Below are positions 26,280-34,732 of a stretch of 64,000 bases of DNA, in pieces. Each line of letters begins with the position of its first letter. Position 1 is the first letter of the stretch. Made by a program: the position numbers and the translations under genes. Source of the stretch: Comamonas sp. B21-038 (GTDB lineage Bacteria > Pseudomonadota > Gammaproteobacteria > Burkholderiales > Burkholderiaceae_C); the NCBI RefSeq assembly GCF_022387135.1, contig NZ_CP092462.1, forward strand, positions 3,968,001-4,032,000. The letters run 5' to 3'. The notes beneath the pieces were generated by a model. That model searched no databases and had not been told where the DNA came from. It saw only the letters and a list, made by a program, of their open reading frames with translations.

Positions 26280-29200
26280 TTAGCTACTGCCAGGGCCAGC
26301 GGGGCCAGATCCACCACCGCCTCCTCCGCCCCCGCCACCACCGCCAGGGCCGGAACCGGCACCAGCGCAGCACTCACCCCGGCAATGGGGTGTGCACTGT
26401 GGCGCCAGAGGCAGTTGGGTGCCGCTTCCTCCACCAGAGCCACCGCCCCAGCCGCCTCCTCCGCCGCCCCAGCCTCCGCCACCTCCACCTCCGCCGCTAC
26501 ACGACGTACCGGTGCCGACCAAGCGGCTGTATTGGGAGAACACCACCCGGTTCTCTCGCTCGCCGTTGACGCATTCAAACGAGCATTCGGCCGTGGCCCA
26601 CACGCTGTAGGACGAGCAGCTCGATGCCTTGCTGCTGAAGGTGTTGGCAAGGGCGCGTTGCACAGCGGTGAAGTCGCCTGCCTTGGCACTGGTAAAGCCA
26701 ATGCCCTTGGGGTGGAGCTTGACGGCAGTCACCCGGTAGGGGATGACTACGCGCTGCTTGGCTGCCAGCACTTTGGGGATGTCGGCCAAGAACTCGTAGC
26801 GGTAGTACTCATCGGACTGGGGCGGCTTGAAGACGACGTCCTCGGCCTGGATCAGGCCGTAGTTGGTCAAGGTCAGCTCGCCGGTGTGCTCCTCGCCAAT
26901 TTGCAGCTCGGGCAGGTTGATGGACAGCGGCTCCAGCAGCACCACAGGTGCGGGCACCTGGGTCTGGAAGGTGGCCTCCAGGTTGATGTCGTAAACATCA
27001 GGAATGGTGGTTTCCGTGACGCTGAAATCAATGCTGATGGTCTGGTACTGCAGGTGCACCCGCTCTGTGGTGGTGATGCCCGGGCGCACAAAGATGCGGC
27101 CGGTCTTGTCAGAGTGGCGCGGGCCACTGGCACGGTAGGTGTAGGTGCCTGGTGGCAGGTCGGTCACGACAGCCTTGCCTTCCGCATCGGTGGTGAGTGT
27201 GCGCAGATAGGTGAGCACGGCATCGTTTTGCAGGCGGATGCGTGCGCCGGCCACACCCTTGATAGGCTGGTTGTCTGCGCCCAGGGTTCCAGTAAACAGA
27301 TCGGTGATTTGGAAGCTCACCCCACCCTGCCCGCTTTGGGTCACCGCCACCGATACCGGAATGACGCCATCCCCGCTGTTGCCTGCGGTGACGATCAGCC
27401 TGTAGTTGTAGATACCATCGGCCACGCTCTTGTCTGGGCTGGCCGTCACCTGGATGGGCACTTCGCCGCCCACATCAATGGCACCGATCTGGTTGCCGCT
27501 GGCCAGGAACACCCAGGCAGGCGGCGGGTTGCCGCTGTTGTCTACCAGCTTGACCTGCACATTCTGCGCAGCCACCAGGCCCCGGTTGCCGATGACTACG
27601 CTCTCGGTGACAGAGCTTTCTTGCTGCACGCCGGTTTCGATGAACGTGGGCTTGGCAAACAGATCTGGCCGGGCCTGCACCAGCTTGTAATTGATGCTGA
27701 ATGTGCCGCGCGGCGTATCGCCTGAATCGGCTGCAAAGGCGGTGAGGACGACCGTGCCCGACTCACCAGCTGTAGCGCTGCCGGTGAACTTGATGACCAT
27801 AGGCACGGAGGCGCCGGCGGCAATATTGACAGGCGGGCCTGCATCCACGCTGATACCGGGCGGCAGGCTGCCGCTGGGCTGGTTGGCCGGCACAACGGCC
27901 CAGCGCACCCCCTCCACGCCCGTGCCGGCACTGGCACGCGCCTGGATGGTGATGTTGCTCGCAAAATCGCGCGCCGCCGTCAGGTTGTAGCTGGAGAGGT
28001 TGAAGCTCAGGCGGTTGATCGTGAAGCGCCCTTGCTCAGCGGTTGCGGTTTCATCGGGGTGAACCACCGAGACGACATAGGTGCCGTTGTCATTGGCAGC
28101 GGGTACAAACTCATAGCGGTAATTGCCGCTCGCATCGGTTGCGATATTGATGCGGCGCTTGAAGCCTGCGATATCCAGTACGATGCGCAGCGCAGCATTG
28201 GGGATTGGCTGTGCGGTATCGCGGGTGACGGCAGCGCCCGTGATAACAATGCTTTGCGCTCCATAAGACAGTGCAGGGCTGATATTGGCCACCGTGCCGA
28301 TGTAAGGCGTCTTGGGCACCTCCGGCACGACGGGGGCGTTTTGCACCGTCACCACACGGGTGGCATGCGCGGTCTTGCCTGCGGCTGAGGTAGCCACCGC
28401 CTTCAAGGTATAGCTGCCATCGGCTGCCGCATTAGCCGCCCATTGCGCGCTGTATGGCGCTTGGGTGGGCGATGCCAGCAAGACATCGTTCGCGTAGATA
28501 TCTACCTTGGCAATGCCTGCCTGGGCAGAAGCCACGGCGGTGATCGTGGCCGCGCTGGACAACACCGCATTGGGCGCGGGCGCCACAAAGCTGATGCTGG
28601 GTGGTGCGCTGGCATAGGTGACCGTGACCGCCGCGCTCTTGGGGCTGGTGCCGCGCGTGTTGCTGGCGGTCGCCTCAATCTGGTGTGCGCCTTCAGCGGA
28701 TAAGCTGATGCTGGCCGCAAAGCTGCCATTGGCGCCCACTGCCACAGGCGCACCCGATGCCTGCCCATTCAAGAACAGCTGCAGCTGCGAGCCCGGCATC
28801 GCTGTGCCCGTCACATTCAACTGTGGCACGGCCACGGTCGTACCTGCCGCTGGCTGGGTGATCACTGGTGCTGCAGGGGCACTCAGATTGAGGGTGAAAG
28901 GAATATCCAGCACTGCCGCAATGCCATCGGCATCGGTCGCGGTGATGCTGAAGCTGTGGTTGCCATTGGGTAGCTGGGCAAAGTCCACCATCTGGCTATG
29001 GGTGACGGGGCTGGCCCGGCCATAGCTGCGCTCAAAAATCTGCACGCCGTTGACGGCAGCCTGGAGGCTGGTGACACCCACGGCACTTTCTGCAGTAACC
29101 GCCAACGTGCCTGGCTGGGTGATCGTGGCATTGGCTTGCAGTGCTTGGCCAGCAAAGCTGGCGGTGATGGCCGGGCCGTTGCCGCCTTGCTTTTGTACTT

Positions 29201-30536
29201 GGACGGTGCGGGTGGCGGTGTTGCTCAAGCCGGCGGTATTGGTAGCCTTGGCTTTAAGGGTGTAATTGCCGTTGGGCACACCCACCAGGGACCATTGCAC
29301 TTGGTAGGGCGCGGCGCTCAGCAGCGCCAGGCGTTTGTCGTTCACCAAGATCTCCACATCCCGCAGGCCCTCAGCATCGCTGGCCGTTACCGCAATGGTG
29401 GTGTCTTGCTCCAGCACCGCGTTCGCTGCAGGTTGGCTGAATTGCACCACGGGGCCTTCAGGCGCATAGGCAATAGGCTGGCTGAGCGAGAACTGGTTGG
29501 TCTTGTTCTGCACCGTGCGGAACTGCACATACAGCATCTTGTCGCCACCGCCGCTGGACAAGGTGTAGACCACCTTGTTGGGATGGCTTGCCATTGCCTG
29601 CCAAGGCAGTGAATCGCCAAACTGGTCCGATTCCTGGATGCGGTACTGCGCTGCCTGCGGGCACTCCAGGACCAGCTCGACATTGCGAACCCGGGTCACA
29701 TAGCCCTGGGTGGGCGCCATCGTGCAGTTCAGCACCGGCTCTGCACCCAGATAACTGCCATAGTCCACCCCGGTGCTAACGGCATTGCCCTGGCCTGCAG
29801 GGTTGCCCACCGCATCTTTGGGGCCGCTGGCATGCCCCCACCAGTTGCCGCGCGCTTGCACGACGGCAGCGGGCTGGGTGTTGCGCACACCAAACTGGGT
29901 ATTGGCGGAAATATCGGATTCAGCGATAGAAGGCGTTGCACCTTGCTCAGCCAACAGGCCCACCTCGTTGTGGGTGATGCGCGATGCACTGATGCTGGGG
30001 CTGCCACTGCCTATCACCCGAATACCCACGGCATTGTGGCTGAGCTGCAAGCGGTTGAAGCTATAGCTACCACCATGCACAACCAGGCCGGCGCCGCCGT
30101 TCATATAGCTGGGCAAGCCCGCTGTACCACCGGCATAGCGAATCTGCAGGCCATCGAGTTGGAGGCTGGCAGTAGGCACACCCGCCTCCACCAGCACGCC
30201 CAACCAATCACCTGCTTCTGCCGTGCCGGGCTGCGGGTTGGTGGCCGCAATGGCACTGTCGTCGAACTGGCTGGTGAACAGCACATGGGCACCCGTTTGC
30301 AACTGGTCGCGCACATTGATACCAGCGCCTTCGCCAAATTTAACGACAACACCATCGGCAATACTGAGCTTGGCATTGCCCGCCGCCAGTGCGACTGCAC
30401 CGCCTGCCAACGCGGTACCTGCCAGTACTACCGCTGCCATGGTTTGGCTATGCTTTTTGCCCACGGTGGCCGCCCTGCGGCATAGTGATGCCCACGCTCG
30501 GCGGGAGAATAACGAAGTGATGTGGGAGAGTTGCAT
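26280..30536 (-). CDS. Large exported beta-helix / Ig-like protein with Gly/Cys-rich tail
   Basis: A 1418-aa protein with an extended basic signal peptide of ~50 residues (SRRAWASLCRRAATVGKKHS then MAAVVLAGTALAGGAVALAA). Residues ~55-270 look like a parallel beta-helix (LQLSHNAVGIRVIGSGSPSI, RGNWWGHASGPKDAVG). Residues ~360-760 hold Ig-like repeats (DTTIAVTASDAEGLRDVEIL). CarboxypepD-regulatory-like and CARDB-like segments follow to ~1200. The last ~75 residues are nearly all Gly with Trp and Cys, ending in a CTPHCRGECCAG cluster. GAAGGAG precedes the ATG. The gene follows the previous large gene by 13 bp. A surface or adhesin-like role is inferred. No anchor motif was found, so the Gly/Cys tail may do that job. 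Confidence 0.75.
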   Translation of the reverse strand: MQLSHITSLFSRRAWASLCRRAATVGKKHSQTMAAVVLAGTALAGGAVALAAGNAKLSIADGVVVKFGEGAGINVRDQLQTGAHVLFTSQFDDSAIAATNPQPGTAEAGDWLGVLVEAGVPTASLQLDGLQIRYAGGTAGLPSYMNGGAGLVVHGGSYSFNRLQLSHNAVGIRVIGSGSPSISASRITHNEVGLLAEQGATPSIAESDISANTQFGVRNTQPAAVVQARGNWWGHASGPKDAVGNPAGQGNAVSTGVDYGSYLGAEPVLNCTMAPTQGYVTRVRNVELVLECPQAAQYRIQESDQFGDSLPWQAMASHPNKVVYTLSSGGGDKMLYVQFRTVQNKTNQFSLSQPIAYAPEGPVVQFSQPAANAVLEQDTTIAVTASDAEGLRDVEILVNDKRLALLSAAPYQVQWSLVGVPNGNYTLKAKATNTAGLSNTATRTVQVQKQGGNGPAITASFAGQALQANATITQPGTLAVTAESAVGVTSLQAAVNGVQIFERSYGRASPVTHSQMVDFAQLPNGNHSFSITATDADGIAAVLDIPFTLNLSAPAAPVITQPAAGTTVAVPQLNVTGTAMPGSQLQLFLNGQASGAPVAVGANGSFAASISLSAEGAHQIEATASNTRGTSPKSAAVTVTYASAPPSISFVAPAPNAVLSSAATITAVASAQAGIAKVDIYANDVLLASPTQAPYSAQWAANAAADGSYTLKAVATSAAGKTAHATRVVTVQNAPVVPEVPKTPYIGTVANISPALSYGAQSIVITGAAVTRDTAQPIPNAALRIVLDIAGFKRRINIATDASGNYRYEFVPAANDNGTYVVSVVHPDETATAEQGRFTINRLSFNLSSYNLTAARDFASNITIQARASAGTGVEGVRWAVVPANQPSGSLPPGISVDAGPPVNIAAGASVPMVIKFTGSATAGESGTVVLTAFAADSGDTPRGTFSINYKLVQARPDLFAKPTFIETGVQQESSVTESVVIGNRGLVAAQNVQVKLVDNSGNPPPAWVFLASGNQIGAIDVGGEVPIQVTASPDKSVADGIYNYRLIVTAGNSGDGVIPVSVAVTQSGQGGVSFQITDLFTGTLGADNQPIKGVAGARIRLQNDAVLTYLRTLTTDAEGKAVVTDLPPGTYTYRASGPRHSDKTGRIFVRPGITTTERVHLQYQTISIDFSVTETTIPDVYDINLEATFQTQVPAPVVLLEPLSINLPELQIGEEHTGELTLTNYGLIQAEDVVFKPPQSDEYYRYEFLADIPKVLAAKQRVVIPYRVTAVKLHPKGIGFTSAKAGDFTAVQRALANTFSSKASSCSSYSVWATAECSFECVNGERENRVVFSQYSRLVGTGTSCSGGGGGGGGWGGGGGGWGGGSGGGSGTQLPLAPQCTPHCRGECCAGAGSGPGGGGGGGGGGGGSGPAGPGSS

Positions 30537-30549
30537 GGTCTTCTCCTTC

Positions 30550-33500
30550 TTATGGGTTGACGGTGATCACGCCGCTGGTAGCCGGTACAAAGCCGGGGCT
30601 GCTGGCGGTTATTTGGGTGGTGCCGGGGGATATGGCGGTGAAGGTGGGGCGGAGAGAGGACCAACTACCCCTAAACCAAGTCACCGTCTCAGTCGTGGTA
30701 CCTACAGACGTTTCGGAGCTAGAGAAGTCAACAGGAATACGGTCGGATGGAGTTTGGAGAAAACCTCTAGTCCCTCCTGGTACCTGCGCTGATACATACA
30801 TAGATTCATGTACGCGCCCCACGTCAACACTAGCAGGGGCATTGTGCAGTCTTAGTACGGCACTCACCGTCTCCACGCTAAGGAGGGACGTATCAAGCCC
30901 CGCCGCTGTAGCTATGATCTGGGTTGAGCCCAGGTCCACTCCCGTCAAACTGAATGACGCAGCATGATCTCCGGCGGGAATAGTGACCGTCGACGGAACC
31001 GAACAAATGCGCTCATCCGCACAGCGCAGGTTTACTATGAGGTCATCTGAACCGTTATCAAGTTCACCTCCCGCAAATCGCAGCACGGACAAATCAGCCG
31101 GGTGGGTAGTCAAGTTTTTGCCAACCACAGGCTTACTGTCATCCACTGTAATCAGTTCCAGTCGATTTGGACCACCTGTAATTCTTTGCACCCATGATTT
31201 TGTACTTACCAACCCTGTTATTTCGGCGCTGACTTGGTATGTACCTACTGCTATCGGTTGAGCGACATAAGCGGGTTCCGAGATAAACCATCCAGTCGGA
31301 ATGATTATCTTCTGAACTGGATTACCTGCCGCATCATAAATTCCACTGATTATTTCACTAGGAACTTGGTCCGTAATTTTCAAATTCACTACCAACGGAA
31401 TTTTTGGAAACTGATAAAACATATTCCGAGCACCTGGCACGGTTATCCGCACAAAAAATTCATCCTTGTCGCTCGATGTTGTTCGTTCGTTGTCCAAATT
31501 CACTATATCCAAAGATGGGGTGATCACATCCACCGGAAAAGGCTTAGCAGCACTCGTGCCGTCAGCGGTAGCTTCTAAATACGTTGAACCTAGCTCTATA
31601 CCTGTGACACTGAAGTAAACAGTGCTTTGTCCTGCTGGGATAGTGACCGTCTGCGGTGTCTCGCACAAACTTTGATCAGAACAGCGCATATTCACTGTCA
31701 ACGGTTCTGTACTGTTATTAGCTACGCCATTGATCAGTCTCTCAACATAGATTTCATCCCAGGCATAGCTGTACAGCCCTTTGCCCACAATAGCCTTACT
31801 GCCTCCTAGGCGACCGACCCGCAAAGCAGCAGCCCCCTGAATATGCACATTCAAAGATTTAGTAGCTAGTCCAGGCGACGTAATATCAATAGCTGTTTTT
31901 CCTTGGGCCGCCGCAGCACTGACAGTAATTGGAACTGTTGCTAACATCTGCCCTTCCGGGATGAAAAGCTCCTGTGGATTGACCACCGCAACAGCCTCAT
32001 CGCGGCTTGCTACCTTCACGACGATTCCGCCCTTCGGTGCAAAATTGTCTATATGCACTCGAACCGTTCGACTCATATTCACGTCCATCACAAAATCACC
32101 CAAAGGAGTGGTCTCTAGGCGAATTGCATCCACTTGTAGAGCAGTCTGTGTGGTGAGGTAGCCGGAGGCGGTCGCTGTCAATGTTGTGAGGCCAGTGCTG
32201 AGACCTTGAAGCGAAAAGCTCCCTTGCCTCTCACCAGACGGTATGAACACGGTTGCGGGAATCTGCGCTATATCAGTTTGGGCCAAACCCAAACTGACAT
32301 TGAGGCCTCCCTCAGGTGCGGGCTCAGTTGTCTCTAAAATCACGGTCGTAGTCGCCCCAGGCGCGACCAGCAAGCTCGATGGAAGTACCAAAGATCTTGT
32401 ACGCACGTTGATGGTGGACCATGCACTGCGATATCCGTCTGCGTGTGCCCTTAAGCGACCTATACCGTCGGCTAGGCCCATTACTTCAAAGGTCTTACTG
32501 CTGTGCCCACTTGGTATTAACAGATCTCTAGGTGCGGAAATCACGGAAACATCTGCGTTATCCAACTGCACCTCAACATTGGATGTAGCGGGCGTTGGCA
32601 ATGACAAAGTCATGGTGAAATTTTGGTTAACGCCGACTGTTGCGTTTATAGGCACCAGTCCCAAAGGCGGTAAATTCGCGACCTCAATGAATGTTTCCGC
32701 CATGCCCAAGGTGGCATGGCTGGCGGTGATCTTGGTGGTGCCCAGGCTGCTTGCTCGCACCTCGAAATCGGCGCTGGTTTGCCCCTCAGGCACGGTGACC
32801 CGGGTAACGGCAGACGCAACCGAAGGAACGCTGCTGCTGACATTGATCAGCGTGCCGCCTGCGGGGGCTGGTGCGTTGAGCGAGACGCGCAGCATGGCCA
32901 CCACACCGGGGCTGAGCTTGAGTTTGGCCGGCTCCAGCGCCAAAGGCGCTTGGCCGATATGCACCAGACCTTGCTGCACCAGGTAAGGGATACCGACGAT
33001 GCCCCAGACCACCTGCGTGCGAATGGTGCCCGCAGGCACAGAGATTGCATTGAGCGAGTTGCCATTGGCGGTGTTGCCGGTACCGACCGGAGACGAGGCC
33101 AGGTCCATGCTGATGGCGGGCCCACTGTGGTAGTTGATGGCGGTGTTGTTGATGACGGGGGAAGCCGATTCAATCGCCACACCGCTGCCGTATTCGATAA
33201 CGACATGGCCCAGTTGCGTCAGCGCCTGGTTGGTGCCTGCGGTGAAGCGCCATTGCCGCCAGTCACCGGCAGCGGGTGTCGCAGATGCCGAGGTGATCTT
33301 GATGGGCAAGCTGGAGGTGCCCACCGCCTGGAGTGCACCCCGCTTCAAAGTAAAGCTGGCCGCCGCGGCCATCTGGATGGTCACACCGGGTTCAATACTC
33401 AGGGTGGCGTTGTTGTCCACCATCACATCGCCCTGGAACAGATAGGGCGACTGCGCTGCACGCAGTGTTGTGTTGCTGGTGATCACACCCGTCACTGGTG

Positions 33501-33630
33501 TTTGTGCCAGGGCTGGCTGGAGCGCACAGAGCAGCGCTAGCCATAGACCCAGCATCTGCAAGCCCTGCCAGGCCTTGCGTGCCCAGGCCGCAGCTTGGAG
33601 CAGTGAAGATGGTGATTGTTGTTGGTACAT
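30550..33630 (-). CDS. Exported beta-helix / Calx-beta-like repeat protein with internal duplication
   Basis: A 1026-aa protein with a signal peptide (GLQMLGLWLALLCALQPALA-QTP). The N-terminal beta-helix-like region (NNATLSIEPGVTIQM, GHVVIEYGSGVAIE) resembles that of the downstream protein. Residues ~220-590 carry Calx-beta or Ig-like strands (TVPEGQTSADFEVRASSLGT). Residues ~600-690 and ~825-910 are an internal duplication, each with an NxRC(S/A)D..C segment, then TVTIPAG and a GSTxxxATA end. GC is host-like up to about codon 320 and clearly lower after that. I chose the ATG at 33630 (GGGGGA upstream); an ATG at 33651 is possible. It lies 34 bp after the rhodanese-like gene. Function unknown. 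Confidence 0.72.
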   Translation of the reverse strand: MYQQQSPSSLLQAAAWARKAWQGLQMLGLWLALLCALQPALAQTPVTGVITSNTTLRAAQSPYLFQGDVMVDNNATLSIEPGVTIQMAAAASFTLKRGALQAVGTSSLPIKITSASATPAAGDWRQWRFTAGTNQALTQLGHVVIEYGSGVAIESASPVINNTAINYHSGPAISMDLASSPVGTGNTANGNSLNAISVPAGTIRTQVVWGIVGIPYLVQQGLVHIGQAPLALEPAKLKLSPGVVAMLRVSLNAPAPAGGTLINVSSSVPSVASAVTRVTVPEGQTSADFEVRASSLGTTKITASHATLGMAETFIEVANLPPLGLVPINATVGVNQNFTMTLSLPTPATSNVEVQLDNADVSVISAPRDLLIPSGHSSKTFEVMGLADGIGRLRAHADGYRSAWSTINVRTRSLVLPSSLLVAPGATTTVILETTEPAPEGGLNVSLGLAQTDIAQIPATVFIPSGERQGSFSLQGLSTGLTTLTATASGYLTTQTALQVDAIRLETTPLGDFVMDVNMSRTVRVHIDNFAPKGGIVVKVASRDEAVAVVNPQELFIPEGQMLATVPITVSAAAAQGKTAIDITSPGLATKSLNVHIQGAAALRVGRLGGSKAIVGKGLYSYAWDEIYVERLINGVANNSTEPLTVNMRCSDQSLCETPQTVTIPAGQSTVYFSVTGIELGSTYLEATADGTSAAKPFPVDVITPSLDIVNLDNERTTSSDKDEFFVRITVPGARNMFYQFPKIPLVVNLKITDQVPSEIISGIYDAAGNPVQKIIIPTGWFISEPAYVAQPIAVGTYQVSAEITGLVSTKSWVQRITGGPNRLELITVDDSKPVVGKNLTTHPADLSVLRFAGGELDNGSDDLIVNLRCADERICSVPSTVTIPAGDHAASFSLTGVDLGSTQIIATAAGLDTSLLSVETVSAVLRLHNAPASVDVGRVHESMYVSAQVPGGTRGFLQTPSDRIPVDFSSSETSVGTTTETVTWFRGSWSSLRPTFTAISPGTTQITASSPGFVPATSGVITVNP

Positions 33631-33664
33631 GCTTCCCCCGGTATTTCTCATTTTTTGTTGGCGC

Positions 33665-34732
33665 TCATAGGCGTCCACACGGCGCTTGCAGCCGGTGGTT
33701 GGCGGTCTGTTGGATGGCTGCGGTCTGGGCCACTTGCTGTGCATAGGCTGGCCAGCCGCCGTTGAGCCAATGGGCGGGTAAGCTGGCCATTGCGGTACTG
33801 GTCGCACTGGCGGAACGGCCCGCTTTGGATGCATCGGCGGTGGGCACCAAGGCCGCTTCGACCTGGGCGCGCAAGGCATCGCTGACCACCCCATCGGTGA
33901 TGACCACCAGCGCCTGGGCGTAGCCCGCATGACTTGCACGCTGAAGCCTGTCTTGGTAGGCGCGCGCAATGGCGGCTACCAGCTTGGCGTCGCGCTCTTT
34001 GCCGTCGACCCGGACAGCTACCAGCTGCTCGGGCGGCACAGGCCATTGGGCCTGGGGCGCACCTTGCATGGCTTCGCTGGCGGAGATCACCGTCCATTGC
34101 ATGCCCTGGCCCAATGAGGCTATCCACGTCTGCGCATCCAGGGGCTGCAGCAAGGGCCCGCCCGCTGCTGCCCCCGCCTGCGCGGCTTGCCATGACCGGG
34201 CACCGCCCTGCACTGCCTGCAACTGGGCAAAGCCTTGTTGGCGCAGCTGACGGCAGGCCTGGTCCACATCGGCGTTGTCGAGCCCGGTGCCAACTAGCAC
34301 CACGGGTGTTTGCTGCAAAAAGCGCTTGCTGGCGATGTCGGACAGCTGCATCTGCAAAGCGAGCGCAATGGGTGCTGTACGTTGCAGGCTGCGCGGGCGC
34401 ACATCTACCAAGGTGGGTGGTTGGGCATTGGGGTGGGTGGCAGCCGCATCGGCAGCGCTGATCCAGCAGGCCTGGTCCAGCGCAACAGGTGCAGCTTGCA
34501 CCGGCCATACGAGCGCAGCTGCGTTTGCAGTTGGGTCCGCATATTGCGCTGCCGAGCAGCCCAAGTCCTGGGACTGTGCTGAGGACACTGGCGCCGGTCC
34601 CCCCCAGGGGGCCGGCGGCGGGGAGACTGCAGTCGCATCTCTGGCTGTGCCACCCAGGCCCACACTGGCCAAGATGGCCAGTGCAGCGTGCGTGCCCCAC
34701 CTGGGGCCGCACGCCATGTGCTTAGCGGCCAT
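33665..34732 (-). CDS. Exported rhodanese-like protein without the catalytic Cys
   Basis: A 355-aa protein with a signal peptide (~residues 1-30, ALAILASVGLGGTARDATA). The rhodanese-like part (~residues 85-190) shows TLVDVRPRSLQRTAPIALAL, then a would-be active-site loop VVLVGTGLDNADVDQAC with Gly where rhodaneses have Cys, and GFAQLQAVQGGARSWQAA as in rhodaneses. The C-terminal half (QALVVITDGVVSDALRAQVE) may be a thioredoxin-like or partner-binding region. GGAG 6 nt before the ATG at 34732 supports this start; the gene overlaps the upstream large gene by 11 bp. Without the Cys a binding or scaffold role is more likely than sulfur transfer. Confidence 0.65.
   Translation of the reverse strand: MAAKHMACGPRWGTHAALAILASVGLGGTARDATAVSPPPAPWGGPAPVSSAQSQDLGCSAAQYADPTANAAALVWPVQAAPVALDQACWISAADAAATHPNAQPPTLVDVRPRSLQRTAPIALALQMQLSDIASKRFLQQTPVVLVGTGLDNADVDQACRQLRQQGFAQLQAVQGGARSWQAAQAGAAAGGPLLQPLDAQTWIASLGQGMQWTVISASEAMQGAPQAQWPVPPEQLVAVRVDGKERDAKLVAAIARAYQDRLQRASHAGYAQALVVITDGVVSDALRAQVEAALVPTADASKAGRSASATSTAMASLPAHWLNGGWPAYAQQVAQTAAIQQTANHRLQAPCGRL

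Noticed and set aside
26159..26701. N-terminal extension of the Rhs protein to 26701
   Set aside because: It would read the Gly-rich end of the upstream gene in another frame; the signal peptide and ribosome site fit a start at 26158.
33648..34712. Alternative minus-strand frame over the rhodanese-like gene
   Set aside because: The frame ending at 33665 has a signal peptide and rhodanese-like motifs; the alternative has low-complexity Cys/Arg-rich sequence.
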